Positions 31,820 through 43,673 are shown, counted from the first letter of the stretch. The stretch: DNA of 64,000 nucleotides from Massospora cicadina (GCA_022478985.1 JAKSZP010005665.1:19683-83682); one strand, 5' to 3'. Notes: generated by a model not told the origin, from the sequence alone. Numbers and translations: made by a program.

Positions 31820-32829
31820 GCTGAAGCTTAAGATACCAGCAAGCCAACCGCCCCGTGGGATTTTTGCATCCGTAAACAACTTAAAAGGCTTGCCATAGTC
31901 AGGGTGACATAATATGGGCCTTTTTGCAATAAGGCCTTCAGGGTCTCAAATGTGGCCTGTTGTTCAGCGCCCCAATAGAAGGAGGTGTTTTGGTCAAGAG
32001 ACGTACAAGGGGCACATTAAGCTGGGCGAACTTGGGAATGAACTGATGGTAATATCCCATCATGCCCAAGAATAACTGGATGTCAAGAAGGGTTTTGGGA
32101 GCGGGCATCTTAGATATTGCTTTGACTTTATCTTGCAGAGGTTGTATACCATCTTGGGAGATGGCGTGCCCGAGGAGATCCAACTTTTTGAAAAAAGTAC
32201 ATTTAAAGGCCTCAGCTATATGTTAAAGTCTTACAAACGCTGAAACACCTCCTTTAGGTGCATGAGATGCTCGATTAATGCCTTGGAGAAAACTGTGATG
32301 TCATCAAGATAGACGATAACACAGCTCAGCTTAAGGTCCTGGAGAATATGATCCATTGCCCGCTGAAAAGCAGCAGGTGCATTACACAACCCCTTAGGGA
32401 ACCAAGTGGGTTGAAACAAGCCCTCACTACAGATAAGGGCGCACTTCTCCTGATCCTGGGGAGAAAGGTCCATCTGCCAATAACCGCTACACAAATCCAT
32501 GGTGGAGAAGTATTTAGACCCAGAGAGTTGGGCCAGAGCATCATCAATGTGGGGGATAGGGTAGCTGTCCTTCTTGGTAAGGGTATCAGCTTACAGTAGT
32601 CCATCACTACCTGATGACCTCTATTTTTCTTTTTTATCAATAGGAGTGGGGATGACCAAGTGCTTTGGGAAGGCACCAACGACCCAGCGTCTAGCAGCTG
32701 TTTGAGCTCCGTCCACATCTGTAGCTCCTCAACTTTGGATTTAAAGTAGGGTTTGGAGCGGATAGGATGATCATCACCAATGCCAATGGTATAAGTCCAA
32801 CCCTTCATGTGCCCATACTCAGTTGTCAT
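31820..32829 (-). pseudogene. pol: T2 reverse transcriptase and RNase H start
   Basis: The frame 32326-32829 starts EYGHMKGWTYTIGIGDDHP and has STWSSPLLLIKKKNRGHQVV. The frame 32231-32500 gives MDLCSGYWQMDLSPQDQEK, KGLCNAPAAFQRAMDHIL and the active site YLDD at 32300-32311. The frame 31938-32183 holds LLGHAISQDG and FLGMMGYYHQFIPKFAQ. The RNase H itself, around 31830-31940, is badly decayed. Confidence 0.88.
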
Positions 32830-32839
32830 ATTATGGTGG

Positions 32840-33895
32840 TTGACTCAAAAATAAACCTTATGACAACCATCAGATTGGGCCAATTATCCTCCTAATGCTC
32901 GAACTAATACCTTAACTCTCACCTCAAAGCCTATTGCAACTTCATGGCTTGGGCCAAATATCTCGATGTCAATTTGATCAAGTATTTTAAAAAAGTTCAG
33001 GCTGAATACGCTTGCACATTATGGCCAAGTATCACTGCAGAAAATATTGGCAATTGGTCCCAATTATTAGGAACACAATCAAACAATTAGTATATAAATT
33101 GTTTATGACCAACCTGAAATTAACGTTTAAAAGTCCCATGGACAATCAGACAAACAAAAAAAACGTAATCAGTTTCCCGCCTTAGGACGAAATTTGTATG
33201 TCAATCCATGTAATTGGCATGATAGCACTTGCATATGGACCACCCAAAAGGGAAAACCTAGTGCCAATGAGAGAGAGGCCTGCCAACGTCCCAATTAGGG
33301 GTACATCATCTACTTTAATCAATGCAAGAATTTCACAGAAGGTGTATTTCGTCAGCAGTATGACGAAACTCAAATCCAGAAGATCCTAGGATAATATTTC
33401 ATGTTTTTATAGCAAATTTTTGTCCCTGAAATCCTCCCAATTTTGAAAGTATTTTGCTACCAATAAACCTAAGAATAGGTATCATTAATATCAGTTCAAG
33501 GACCAAACTGAGGTGATAAAAAATCTGTTGAAATTGCATGCTTGAATGTGGCCAGGAGATGCCCTAGAGGTATAAATACTGGCGCCTGGCCTAGTGACTT
33601 ATTATCAAATATTTATCCTATAATAAAAGATATTTTATTTTATCACTTAATTGTTTTTCAGATTCTTTTCTTTGGAGAAGTGTTGACAAGCTGAAAGCAC
33701 AGCTTGTATTGAAACCTGCCTCAGAAGAAGTTCCTGATTACGTTGGAAAAATTATGCCCAAAATCGACCAGAAGGGTTGGGGCTATCTTAATCTTCCTAG
33801 TGAGTTTTCAAATAGTTTGAATACTGTAAGACACTGGCAATATTGAGGATCAATCTATGGAACTTCATCCCAATTAAGTGTGCAGGATAGTAATT
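32840..33895. mobile_element. Foreign 1-kb insertion in T2, probable solo LTR
   Basis: The T2 frame stops after GNLSTSDTNVKIQGLLT near 33900 and resumes at HHNMTTEYGHMKG near 32835. The intervening 1 kb has no coding similarity to T2. It carries GTATAAATACTGGCGCC (33571-33587) and AT-rich signals after it, similar to CGTATAAATACCTGGCGC of the solo LTR at 42588. I could not fix a target duplication, so the class and ends remain unsure. Confidence 0.5.
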
Positions 33896-34299
33896 ATTAA
33901 GTGAGCAATCCTTGGATTTTCACATTGGTGTCAGAGGTAGATAAGTTGCCACTATAGGACTCTAGTAAGGTTTGGACTTTCTCCAGCTCATTTGGAGTTA
34001 GTTCATTGGAGATTTGAACAGAGGGCAGGGTACATAAAGATTGGTTGGTGAGTAACCACATATCCGCCTAAGATCCAATATAGTGAACTTGATTAGACTC
34101 TTCAAGGGAAATCAGCATATCCCTTCCGATCTCTTGATGCTTTTTTACAATCATATCATTCTATGTAAGATTTCCTAGCTGAGGGTTGATAGGTTGTTGA
34201 TAGGCAGGGTCTAGTACACCTGGCAAAACTCTAGGCTTCAAATGACTAACTCCATCGATGCTAGTTAGGTGTAATAAGAAGTTATGAGGGATTTTTAGG

Positions 34300-34880
34300 G
34301 TAATCTTAGTGCCAACTACCCTTTGTTCACCAACTTTAATTATGCCTCTTCTGTAGCATAGAAAGGGATACCCTCAAAGGCATCCACTGATGAAGGCAAA
34401 TTTTTTTTGTATGCCGTCCTGCTGTGGTGTAATGTGATGTTAAGGCGAAAGAGGGAAACTCAATGGTGCAAGCATATTCTTTTATGTTAAGCTCTTCATT
34501 GGTCAGAATTAATGGAACCTCATAGTTAAGGAAGGAGAGATAGCCCTGCTTCATGTTTATAACCCCTTCATATTTGAGAATAAACTTGGTACTAATGAGT
34601 AAATCATAAGTATTATAGGTCAAAGCTACTGCTGGAGCTGACAAGAGAAGCTTCCTGAAACAAATGGGCAGGGAATAGTACGCCCCAATGGCTTGGGTAT
34701 TGTTTGTACCTGCAGTTCCAAACTCTTTGGTGTAGTCAAGGTCAGGGGCCAGCTTAATTATCTAAATAAGCTTTTATGACACAATGCTCACTGGAGACCC
34801 AGTGTCAAGGATAGCTTTAACCAGCACACCATTAAAGATGACCTCCACTTTAGTTAGCACCACCTAAGGAGGGGGAAGAG
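34300..34880 (-). pseudogene. T2 aspartic protease
   Basis: On the minus strand, VLVKAILDTGSPVSIVS (about 34785-34835) is the protease active-site motif with DTG intact. LTYNTYDLLISTKFILKYEG follows in the frame 34336-34644 and equals NYDILIGTGFLRKY of T1. The domain lies between gag and RT, as usual for Ty3 elements. Confidence 0.82.
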
Positions 34881-34977
34881 CGAGAACCTATTTTAGATAT
34901 AGAGTGGAGGCAAGTCGTTTGTCCATTTCAGGGTATTTCTCCTTGATAGTCTTCAGGGTATGAACACACTGGGTAGA

Positions 34978-36430
34978 TCAGAGAAATGTGGCAATGAGCT
35001 GGTAAGCATCACTGTAAGTGTCAATAATCTCAAGGCCCCTTATCACTTGCCGCAGATAAGTTTGATGAGGGATCTTAGCCCAATTCACTCTCTCCAGGTT
35101 CAATAAATTAGGTACCTCCACTTCACCTGGGACTCCTAAAACGTAATGACCAACATCTTCATCACCCCCCTCATACTTGTCGTCAGAGGGGTTATCAATG
35201 CAGGTAAAGGAGCCCATAGGAGGTGGGGTAGTTTTAGGACTTTCCTTATGGGATGATAGTCCTGTGGTTGTTCCTCCACTTTATTCACTTTTGGGTGAGG
35301 TGTTGAAATTATCCCATCCCTAGTTTCGGCCTTCAGAATAGAAATTTTTTGCTGCCTTAGGAAGACAGGTTTCAGAATAGAGTTAGCTTAATGAGAAGTT
35401 GAAGGGGACAGCGCCTTGGAGGTGAATGATTTAACTTCAACAGCTTTGAGTCATTCATTGACTGTGTGCTTCTGCGAACCAGGCGGTGTAGCTTTTGTGA
35501 CTTTATCATTTAACCCATTGTTAGTTGGAGCGATTTGGACCTGAGAAAGGGGTTTGGGCTTAGAAGCCAGTTTTGGGATCACTTGGGAAGGCCGCTTTGA
35601 AGAAGAAGACAAGTAAGGCAAAGGGGTGATAACATTCACCAGCTGAGTCTTTTGGACTGAAGACGAAGGAGAGCACTGCCCCATCACCTCCATGACCATC
35701 TGATTATCATTATGAGAAAAGGAAGCAGTGGATGATAGCAACTCCATAAGAGTAGGTTTCCAGAGGGATATAGTCGTAGTAAATGCTAATTTGATCGGCG
35801 TAGACACTTGGCTCATAGCTTCTTGTGTAGGGTCTAGCTCATAGATATCAACAACTGCTAGTAAGGCCTCCTTGATACTTCGTAAAGTTTTGAAAGAGCG
35901 CTTTACATAAGAGATTCATCGCCAAGGAGGGATGAGATACCAAGCCAGCCAAGATAGCGCAATTGCATCTTCAAGAGGTAGCATTTGTGCAAGCAACAAA
36001 GGTTGAGATTTATTATAAAAGTGCTCAACAAACGAGGTTATTGATTCTCCCTCTTGAAATTTAAGGCACATAAAAGCCTGTTTTAGTCGCTGCAAACTTT
36101 GCTTAGAACCAAATTCATCAAGCAGCGCTTGCTTAACCTCTGCTTAAGTGCTGAGGTTGATCATGATAGGGACCATTCTTTCTTAGGCAATTCGATTTAA
36201 GCAAGGTAGAATGAACTGGAACTTTTGCCGGTAGTGGCTCCTTCCATCATAGGTTCATACATATATAGGAAGGAGGCAATACTGCCCTCACCAGGTATAA
36301 ACTTGTCGCGCAGAGGAAATTTTCTTATACTAGGGCATTGTAGTGAGTGCTGCTCAAGCCGTTTAAGGCGAGACAGAGCACTAGTTAGCTGGAGTTCAAT
36401 GGAGGATAGCTAAGGGTTTATTTCCATCGT
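34978..36430 (-). pseudogene. gag: T2 gag region
   Basis: Near 35985-36070 the minus strand gives EGESITSFVEHFYNKSQPLL, the signature of the retrotransposon Gag domain. The frame 35451-35816 is a Ser/Pro/Lys-rich linker. The frame 34978-35217 is acidic (DDKYEGGDEDVGHYVLG). No zinc knuckle is seen in this copy. Start codon and N-terminus are uncertain because of stops upstream of 36190. Confidence 0.72.
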
Positions 36431-36458
36431 TTTAGTGGTTTTTTGTAGTGTAAAGGCT

Positions 36459-36476
36459 CCCCTGTAGTGAGCACCA
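36459..36476 (-). other. T2 primer-binding site
   Basis: Read on the minus strand, TGGTGCTCACTACAGGGG starts two bases after the 5' LTR end. It equals the T1 site apart from the G lost there, and it starts with the TGG needed for a tRNA CCA end. Conservation between two different Ty3 elements supports use of the same tRNA. Confidence 0.72.
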
Positions 36477-36478
36477 CT

Positions 36479-37237
36479 TGTTGGATTTTGGGTTGGTAAA
36501 AGGCTTGCTAGTGCTTATTTACCTCTAATCCAACAATATCAGAGTAGGGGCTTCTCGCACCACTTGTATGAAAATAATTGAAATAAATACAATATGATTA
36601 AGTTTTAGGTTTATACTTTTTTGTTGAGTGCCACACGGGGGCAAAAGAGAGTATGTCATATAGTAATTTGATATGAGTATTTAAGGCACCGAGGCTTGAC
36701 GTTCAATATCTTGGGAAATTCCAAATTAGTTAGTATATGCAATTTTAGCCTATTAAGGCTCAGCAAACTCACATCTCTTTGATTTAATGATGGATGTGGA
36801 ATCATTATTGGCCAAGATGTACCTGTGAGCTAACAATCTGATGTATTTCAGCCAGTCCCCATCTGAGAAATTTATTTCACCTGAGGGGACCCCCGCCATG
36901 CCTATAAAAGGGGTGGTCCCCGTGTAGGTGCTTGGAAGGACCTGGGCATGGTTGAGGAAGCACCATTCGATGGATGCCCCTTAGTCCTCTTCATGATCAG
37001 AGTAATATAACTACTAGTTACTGATTTAGCTGCCCGTAGAGGATTTAAAATTGTTTTACCCCAATTTGCGGGGTTCCGCTGATAATTGGCCAGAGTCTTT
37101 TGGCCAACTAAATCGTTACTATAATGAAATTGATTTCCTCATTATCACAGACTTGTAAATGTCAAACATTTCCTCTATTCGGCCAAGTTCTACCCACAAC
37201 GTTCTTGTTTTGTAGCCTAGGAGGCAAATGGCTGACA
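36479..37237 (-). repeat. T2 5' LTR (right copy)
   Basis: This is the partner of 29750-30504. It ends GGCTGACA directly before CTTGG on the plus-strand reading. Internal markers shared with the left copy are TATAAAAGGGGTGGTCCC (36903-36920) and CCCCAATTTGCGGGGTTCC. Confidence 0.9.
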
Positions 37238-37475
37238 CTTGGATTTCTTGGTGGGTCTTGGTGCATCTTCTGGGGTTTTACCCTTCTTAATACAATTAAG
37301 TTATTCATCAAGGTAAACCCCCAGTTCAAGAAAGCTTTGACCTGTTGTATGTTAGTACTATGGTGATTTATATTCCTGGCCATCACCACTCTGATCTCCA
37401 AGTTTTGCCAGCGAGGGTGTCAGCTGGGGAGAACCCTAGATGGTACCAGTGGAGGGTGGCTTCAGTCCCACACGT

Positions 37476-38092
37476 TTAGTGCAGGTACTGTTGAAGGTCC
37501 TCCAGCATGATTGAGTTACACTGGCACCAGTCCCTCACTGTGATGCTGTTCCAGACCCCATCAGTGAAGATTCTTGCCATGGCAAAAGGCACATCTTCTT
37601 CACTCCACTGAAAATCCTCCATGAATGCAAAGCCTTCAGTAGCATAGGGTGCTGCAACGGATGGCTCTGGGAATGACTTTTTACATTCACAAAGAGTTTC
37701 AATGTGAATGCCCACTTTGAGCCACTCAATCCTGAGATCAGGAGTCATGACCTCCTTCATCGCTGCTGCTGCTTGTAAAGAATCCTTATGTTCTATCCAC
37801 AGTTGGGAGGATTTGGGTGTGAACCCTGCAGCCTCCCAGTCAGCCACCTCAGCAAGTGTGGCGAAGTACTGCCAGATTTTCCATTTTGAATGGTGAATTT
37901 GTGGCGGCAGAGAGTCTCATGAATAAGCTTCGTTACCCCAGATCTGCCCATTAATAAACCTGCTTGATACTGGCGCCTGCATAGAACCAGTTTTATAATT
38001 AATGGGGTAAACCCATTGGCACACCGGTTGATTGCCTCCTCCAGAAACCAATACTGGAAGGCCCTCACTCTACAGCCTTTTCCTTTGTCCAA
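37476..38092 (-). pseudogene. LINE-B1 ORF1 middle region
   Basis: The 123-codon frame 37476-37847 includes APYATEGFAFMEDFQWSEED and ITVRDWCQCNSIMLEDLQQY. B3 has AERFTPAEAFQWSEAEVSAE near 50640-50700, so FQWSE is a family signature. The frame 37793-38092 has VRAFQYWFLEEAINRCANGF. I know no named domain for this part. It is a large gag-like ORF1 that is specific to LINE-B within this window. Confidence 0.6.
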
Positions 38093-39103
38093 CCAGCCTT
38101 CATCAAGTCATATGCAGTCACCGGTGGAATGCGGGTATACAACCAGTGTATGGCTTAAATAGCCTTGAACCCAGCTGCAATTCATGGTAGAGCCTTCTTA
38201 AGGGAGAACGTGATGTTATACCATTCAAGTATTATTTGAATTGGAAGGGCATGGTGAGCCCATTAGAGGGCGGTTGAAACATTCAGAAAGCATTTTACAT
38301 ATGCAATAATCTCTGTCAGTAAGATATTCTAAACTCATGACAGCCTGGATTATTTAGCTGGTACTCCATCTTTAGTGTACTACATCACGTTGTGGATATT
38401 AATAACAGCTTCCATCCAGGATCCTGCATCCACAGGCTTCAGATCCTCACGGATGGTGGCCTCTATGGTTTAGTGATTGAGCAGAAGTTTCATCCACTTG
38501 AGCACGTCTTCAGTACAAACCTGCAATGATTTTAAAATACCGCCATGTTTAGTGAGATTTGGATATCTAGACAGCGTTTGGTGGCCCCACCAGAGAACTT
38601 ATGGTCTCTCCAAATTGTAGCAATGGTAGGCGTGATGGCTTTCATAATCCACTGAATTTCCATGGTTTACGGGAACTGAAGTGCCTTTCACTGCTTAATA
38701 TTTTAGAGTACATATCGTGATGAGCAAGCATATCCTTTTTCGTGGGCATATACTTTACAGGGGCTCTGGATGATGGTTTGACCATGGTGGCGGTTGTTGA
38801 TCCCTCTGGCAATATTTTATTTTTTTGCTGTATTAGCCTGGTTGTCTGATCTGTCAGATTTGGTTACCAATGCTACTGCTATCAACTCAGGGCTAAAGCC
38901 TGATATATTGAGTGAGCGAGAAGTATAAATTTGGGTGGGGAGAGTCCCCGCCTCCAACTGAAATTTGTCAGGGATGCTGCACAATATTTTAGATGGTCAA
39001 TTGTATTATTTTTTTGGTGGGAAGTGGCCCCAACCTGACTGAAGATTTATCAGGATTCAACCTGAAAAATTAGGCAATTGTTCTGTTCAGATTGTGTCAG
39101 ATA

Positions 39104-39379
39104 GTGGAGGATACCCCAGTGGTAGAGTATGACCCTCTGCCCCTGCCTCTCTAAGTTCAATCCCGGTAGTGAACTTTGGGTAGGGGACGATTATGACTGT
39201 GTTGGCGTTGCGCACCAATGCCCCAGACTGAGTAGCAAATAGCAAAGGCGGTCCATGGAGTTCCTGGCCTATCATACGCCGCACATGGAGGTTTTCCAGG
39301 TTTTATCCTCCTTTCCCATTTTCTTCACTTCCCCTCATTGGTGCAGTATTGTCCCCAGGTCAGCCCACCTCAAATAAAA
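39104..39379 (+). mobile_element. tRNA-derived SINE, 276 bp, complete
   Basis: The element is flanked by a perfect 17-bp direct repeat, TCAGATTGTGTCAGATA (39087-39103 and 39380-39396). Its head has a pol III A box, TACCCCAGTGG (39112-39122), and a B box, AGTTCAATCCC (39154-39164), with tRNA-like spacing of 31 bases between them. The 3' end is CACCTCAAATAAAA. This is the standard layout of a tRNA SINE moved by a LINE. The body has no similarity I recognise. It inserted into LINE-B1 ORF1. Confidence 0.88.
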
Positions 39380-39689
39380 TCAGATTGTGTCAGATAAGAT
39401 CCAAATGCAACAGTAACATCATTGGGATCTTTGGCCAGAACTTTTGAGTGTAATTGGTCACGCTGCCAGGTTGAGATCTGCAGGGAAATTTCCTGAGACT
39501 AAAAGACCTAGTTTTACTGCTCCCCATTGAACTCTCTTTGATAAGTCCAGTGGGCTTACTAGGGGCAGCAGATGTTGACTCTACCATAGTGGAGTCCTCA
39601 CAACCCTGATGGGCTGCAGTTTGTGTTGCTGGGGTTTGTACCCCGTTGGCGATGTTTTAAAAATATATGGATCGTTACCCACTGAAGAG

Positions 39690-39960
39690 GTTGCCAATTC
39701 ACTCTAATGCAATTGGGTACCATTGGTGAAGGCTCCATGGGCGTCAGCAGTGGGAAGTGATCTGGCAGAGTCACTTTTCATATTGGCGCTTTAATAAAGT
39801 TTTAATAACTAAAATTGTACGCTGCTTAGGTGTGGGAGTAGGTGCCAATTTGTTTTGAAAGTGAGTGGCACAATTACCAATATCCCTGTGGGTGGAGTCA
39901 GCAGAAAGTCATCTTGTGGAATTATTCACCATACTGGCGTTTTTATTGATTATTTAAATA
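39690..39960. repeat. Imperfect tandem repeat in the LINE-B1 5' region
   Basis: The block with GGCTCCATGGGCGTCAGCAG, then GTCAC and TCATATTGGCGCTTTAATAA (39730-39796), recurs as CCCTGTGGGTGGAGTCAGCAG, then GTCATC and CCATACTGGCGTTTTTATTG (39882-39950). Spacing is about 155 bases. LINE-B3 also has tandem repeats in ORF1, though of another unit. Confidence 0.5.
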
Positions 39961-40140
39961 GATAGATGTTGGAGCAGAAGCAGGCCGTCCATTTATTTAT
40001 GCTTAGCACTGTTGGGTGGAGAGTACTACTTGTGTTAGGGTCAGTGGCTATGGGGTACTGATCTATAGACACAGTAACCCACTAGCAGGCGGGATATTCT
40101 TTATGGTCTTGTTCTGGTCACTTTTAATTCAAAAAGTAAG

Positions 40141-41312
40141 CTTATCAAGAGAAAGGCGTTTTTTCAAAACAACAGACATATATACAGAATGATACTTTTG
40201 TAAAGAAAAGCTTAGACTAATTCTTGTTAGTACCCAGTTTTACAGATTTGTTTGTGGGTTTAAAGTTTACCATATGATACTAATCATTACTTTGTTATAT
40301 TAGTAAATGGCTATTGATGAAATAGAAATAAAATGCAATTTTATCACTATAAAATTACCAACTACTCGGTAAAAAACCATTTAACCCTATCAAATAAACT
40401 AAAACGATAATCATTCACCTGAAACCATTGAGCACATTGATTTAAGCTTAATCTACCAACCACTCAGCCAAAACCAATTGTAAAACATTTAAATTAACTG
40501 ACAACCAAAAACCATCAACAACTTACCAAAACCAAATAACTTATTGTATCATCTTAATCATTAACTGCTTACTAAAACATTTAACTTACTAAGAAACCCA
40601 AACCCACCAACTGCTTGCCTAAACTTATTTAAACTATTGAATCAACCAGACATCCATCTTCTTAGCTGTAACAATACACTAAATTTCTTTTAAACATCTA
40701 TAATTTTAACCTTTTTCATATAATTTTTTATTTTGTTATAAAAATTAAAACCTGGCTTTGAGGTACACATGGACCCCCTCCCATCCACCTATAACCAAAT
40801 TTTCAAAACTCTACAAGCTGTAGTTTGACTGGGGTATCACACACATCACACACAAATACTTGCTTTTATTATTGTAGACTCACATCCAGATACCTGTGCT
40901 CCGCTATGGTGTTTATAGCTCATCAGATGTTTTGAGAAATTATTTTTAGATTATATTATAGATAACCACCAACTACTTGATCAAACCCTTTGACATTGAT
41001 TTAACCAAAAACCATTAAGCACTAAGCCAAAACCAATTGCCCTATTAAATTAACCAAAAACCACAACCACTCAGTCATATTAAAAACAACTGAAACTATA
41101 TAAATAACCAAATAATATTGTGTTATCTGTCGCTGCTCAAATTTAGTAAACAAACACATGAATTTGATTAAATAAAAATATTATTATGTAGATAGCCCTT
41201 TTTATCCAGCATCGTTTTTGTATATACTATCACAAATGATAATACTTATTAGTTTATATATTACTAGATAGATAGCTATTGATAATTGAGAACAGAAATG
41301 TTTTAACTGCCC
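40141..41312. repeat. AT-rich region with degenerate 38-40-bp repeats
   Basis: Variants of ACCAACYACTCAGCCAAAAC followed by CATTTAA recur about five times in 40365-40660 and three times in 40965-41115. A direct repeat also links 40285-40345 and 41235-41303 (both end CTATTGATRA...GAAATG). No open frame or transposase is seen. This may be the inside of a non-autonomous DNA element or an old minisatellite. Confidence 0.45.
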
Positions 41313-41591
41313 TTGAAAGGGAAAAGGTTCTCAATTGAACATGTATACATTTTTTGTTTATTTCTTGGTTTTTTCACTCATAACTCTGGAACTACTGGAC
41401 TAAACTTGGATGAAATTCTTTTTCAAAAAAGAGGTTGCTACAACATAGATCCAATTTTTACTTTTGTAAGGATTAGTCCAATTTTCTATAGCTCCATATC
41501 TTCATTTAAGAAATTGACCAATGAAATAAGGGCAATAGGGATGGCGGAAATGGGGATTTCAGCCTATGAGAAAAAAACTGGGAATGGGTGA
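41313..41591 (+). CDS. 92-codon open frame, unknown
   Basis: The frame starts MKGKRFSIEHVYIFCLFLGF, which has the form of a signal peptide or membrane anchor (basic start, hydrophobic run). It continues with a Cys-poor, mixed region ending YEKKTGNG. Nothing similar is found elsewhere in the window. It abuts the 3' end of LINE-B2. I cannot tell a real short gene from a chance frame in AT-rich DNA. Confidence 0.2.
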   Translation: MKGKRFSIEHVYIFCLFLGFFTHNSGTTGLNLDEILFQKRGCYNIDPIFTFVRISPIFYSSISSFKKLTNEIRAIGMAEMGISAYEKKTGNG

Positions 41592-41830
41592 CACTTATCA
41601 GGCAGCATCACTGACCATTCCTGGTCAGCAATTGCTATCATTAGTCACAGTTTAAATGACGGTGGGCTTAAACGCCTTTTAATCTTCAGTCTGAATGTGT
41701 ACTCATCACATTTGATGAGTGATCTGGGCACAAAAGCCAATTATGAGGCTTAAAAACATCCAGTTATTATGTTCAAAAATTTAGAGATCTATTTAAGATG
41801 TTTGGTGAGAATCTAAGTTGTCTTAGGAAC

Positions 41831-42832
41831 TGTCGTGATTTTAACCAGATGGAATCCTCCAATGATTAAGTGTTATTTGGAATGATATGGCCAATCCCAG
41901 CGGAATGGCTTATTGACTGAATTTTGTGTTATTTAATAAGATTGCTGGTTAGTTGCTCCCCAATTTGGGTTGAGCTGGAATTAGTATTCCAATGAGTTTG
42001 GTACTTAGGTTTGAGTGGGGCAATTGGTGGCCCTAAATTAGTAGAAGGATACTGGCAACTAATAGCTGAGGATAATCCAATCAAGTCAGTGGAATCAGTG
42101 ATTGACGCCAATGGCCATTTGTGGTCCATTGTGGGATTTCCAGTGAAAAGCCAATGTTTCACTCATCCATGAATTCGCTGCCTGATTATCTGATGTCAAT
42201 GGATCTGACAATTATGAGCTTGAGGTGGCCAAAGTTGTTTCTGGTGCCTCATTTATTAAGAAGTTGATATCAGCGAGATGCCAAGATATTCTGAGTCAAA
42301 GCAAGCAACCAACGTGGTTTCCGGTGCAATTATATCAACTCAAAGATCAAATACAAATTTGACGTTTATTTAGATTATTTATTTATATGGTTCACCAGCG
42401 ACTTAAGGCTGAGGATGAACCAAAAACTAATTTGGACATTGGGAAGGACAGAGCGAGAGGGTCGACGCCAGTGAAGAGAATAGAGTAGAAGAAGTAGTGT
42501 AAGAAGAAGAGAAGTGGTTGGCTGGAAGAACCAGCAGAAGAGCTGATAGGTTGGCGATGGGCGCAGTAGCCCTTTTGTAAATCGTATAAATACCTGGCGC
42601 TTCCCTTTCAATAAATATCTCCCTTTGCCTATCCTACCTTTTGTTATAAGTTTATATTTATTTTGTTGGTTGTAGTTTAGGTTAAAGGGGATCCCCAAAA
42701 TGGCTTGGGTGACATGCCAAGGGGTTAGCTGGCACTGCTAGCCAAAACGCCTAAGGTAAAACGTCAAGGGCTGACCAGTCATCAAACTGGTTGTCCTGCC
42801 AACTAGCAGCGCCCAAAGTCGATTTTCTGACA
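41831..42832 (+). mobile_element. Solo LTR, 1,002 bp, of a different Ty3-like family
   Basis: The LTR starts TGTCGTGATTTTAACC and ends GATTTTCTGACA. It is flanked by GGAAC on both sides (41826-41830 and 42833-42837). A core promoter CGTATAAATACCTGGCGC (42588-42605) is followed by AATAAATAT, which fits U3-R order on the plus strand. GGTGACATGCC near 42707 lies in U5. It is unlike the T1, T2 and T3 LTRs. Confidence 0.85.
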
Positions 42833-43673
42833 GGAACCATTCCCATGTAATGGGGCTCTCATGGCTCAATTTTTTACCACAATTGCTGAGTGTACAAACC
42901 ATATACAATAATGGTAGAGGAAGGCTCAGAGCTGGATCAGCTGATTTCTAAGCATCTTAGAAAAGAAGAGGTATTGAGAGGGATATATATCCAATGGATG
43001 TTGCTTGCCAGATAACAGTAATCTTTTAATTGACCAATACTTCTTAAATACTGCATTTAAAATAACTGTGGGCAGTATCCGCCATAGGTTCAGTGCATAC
43101 CAAGCATTATTTATAGGGGTATCCTGGGACACGGTGTTTGCCTGTTTTTATTGCCTGGTTTAAATCCTCCAGGTGATGAAGTATTGGTTGGAGGCCACTA
43201 GTTTTTTATTGAGGCCCAAAAAAATCCTTAATATTATAGTTGATGTCATGACCTTCCTCTGCCCAATCATTAAGGATTTTGGGTTAGAAGGTGGTTTTGG
43301 CAGTGCTTTAGGGGCTTTTCCTTAATAGTAATTTGTGAATTATTATAGATGATTTTAGTTTCTTTGTCATAAAAACATTCCCAATCTGGTTCCGTTCCTC
43401 CCACATTGTACCACGGCCATTGCTGCCCTCTGGGTTTCAAGCCCCCATTGTTTTGCGTTCTCAGTATGCAGCACATATGAGAATGGCCAACCACCTAGCC
43501 TCACCGCCCTGTTGCATAGAATACTTTATATGGGGTCAGTGGCGCTTAAGGGTCATCAGTGGTTATGCAGCATCCACTACTAAGGAATCATGACGTTATT
43601 CGTTCTGAGATCCATTGGATTTAAGCCCAGTTGACTCCCCATGCTAAAGCTGAGCAGCTTATATGCAACTGCA

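Larger units (their letters stand above)
29750..37237 (-). mobile_element. T2: complete Ty3-type LTR retrotransposon, 7.5 kb
   Basis: The LTRs at 29750-30504 and 36479-37237 start TGTTGGATTTTGGG. A perfect 5-bp duplication, CTTGG, flanks the element (29745-29749 and 37238-37242). The minus-strand order is gag, protease, RT, RNase H, integrase. It interrupts ORF1 of LINE-B1. A foreign 1-kb piece sits between protease and RT. LTRs differ at many sites, so it is an old copy. Confidence 0.92.
37243..40140 (-). mobile_element. LINE-B copy B1, 5' part (ORF1)
   Basis: ORF1 of B1 resumes on the right of T2. Frames 37476-37847 and 37793-38092 match copy B3. Further upstream the sequence becomes repetitive (39690-39960) and loses a clear frame. 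The element is interrupted by a tRNA-like SINE at 39104-39379. The 5' end is not defined; similarity to B3 fades near 40000. Confidence 0.65.

Noticed and set aside
39104..39170. Possible tRNA gene (A and B boxes present)
   Set aside because: Acceptor and anticodon stems do not pair, and the unit continues 200 bases to a tail with target duplications. It is a SINE head.
42375..42698. 107-codon minus-strand frame
   Set aside because: It lies wholly inside the solo LTR across its promoter region and matches no protein.
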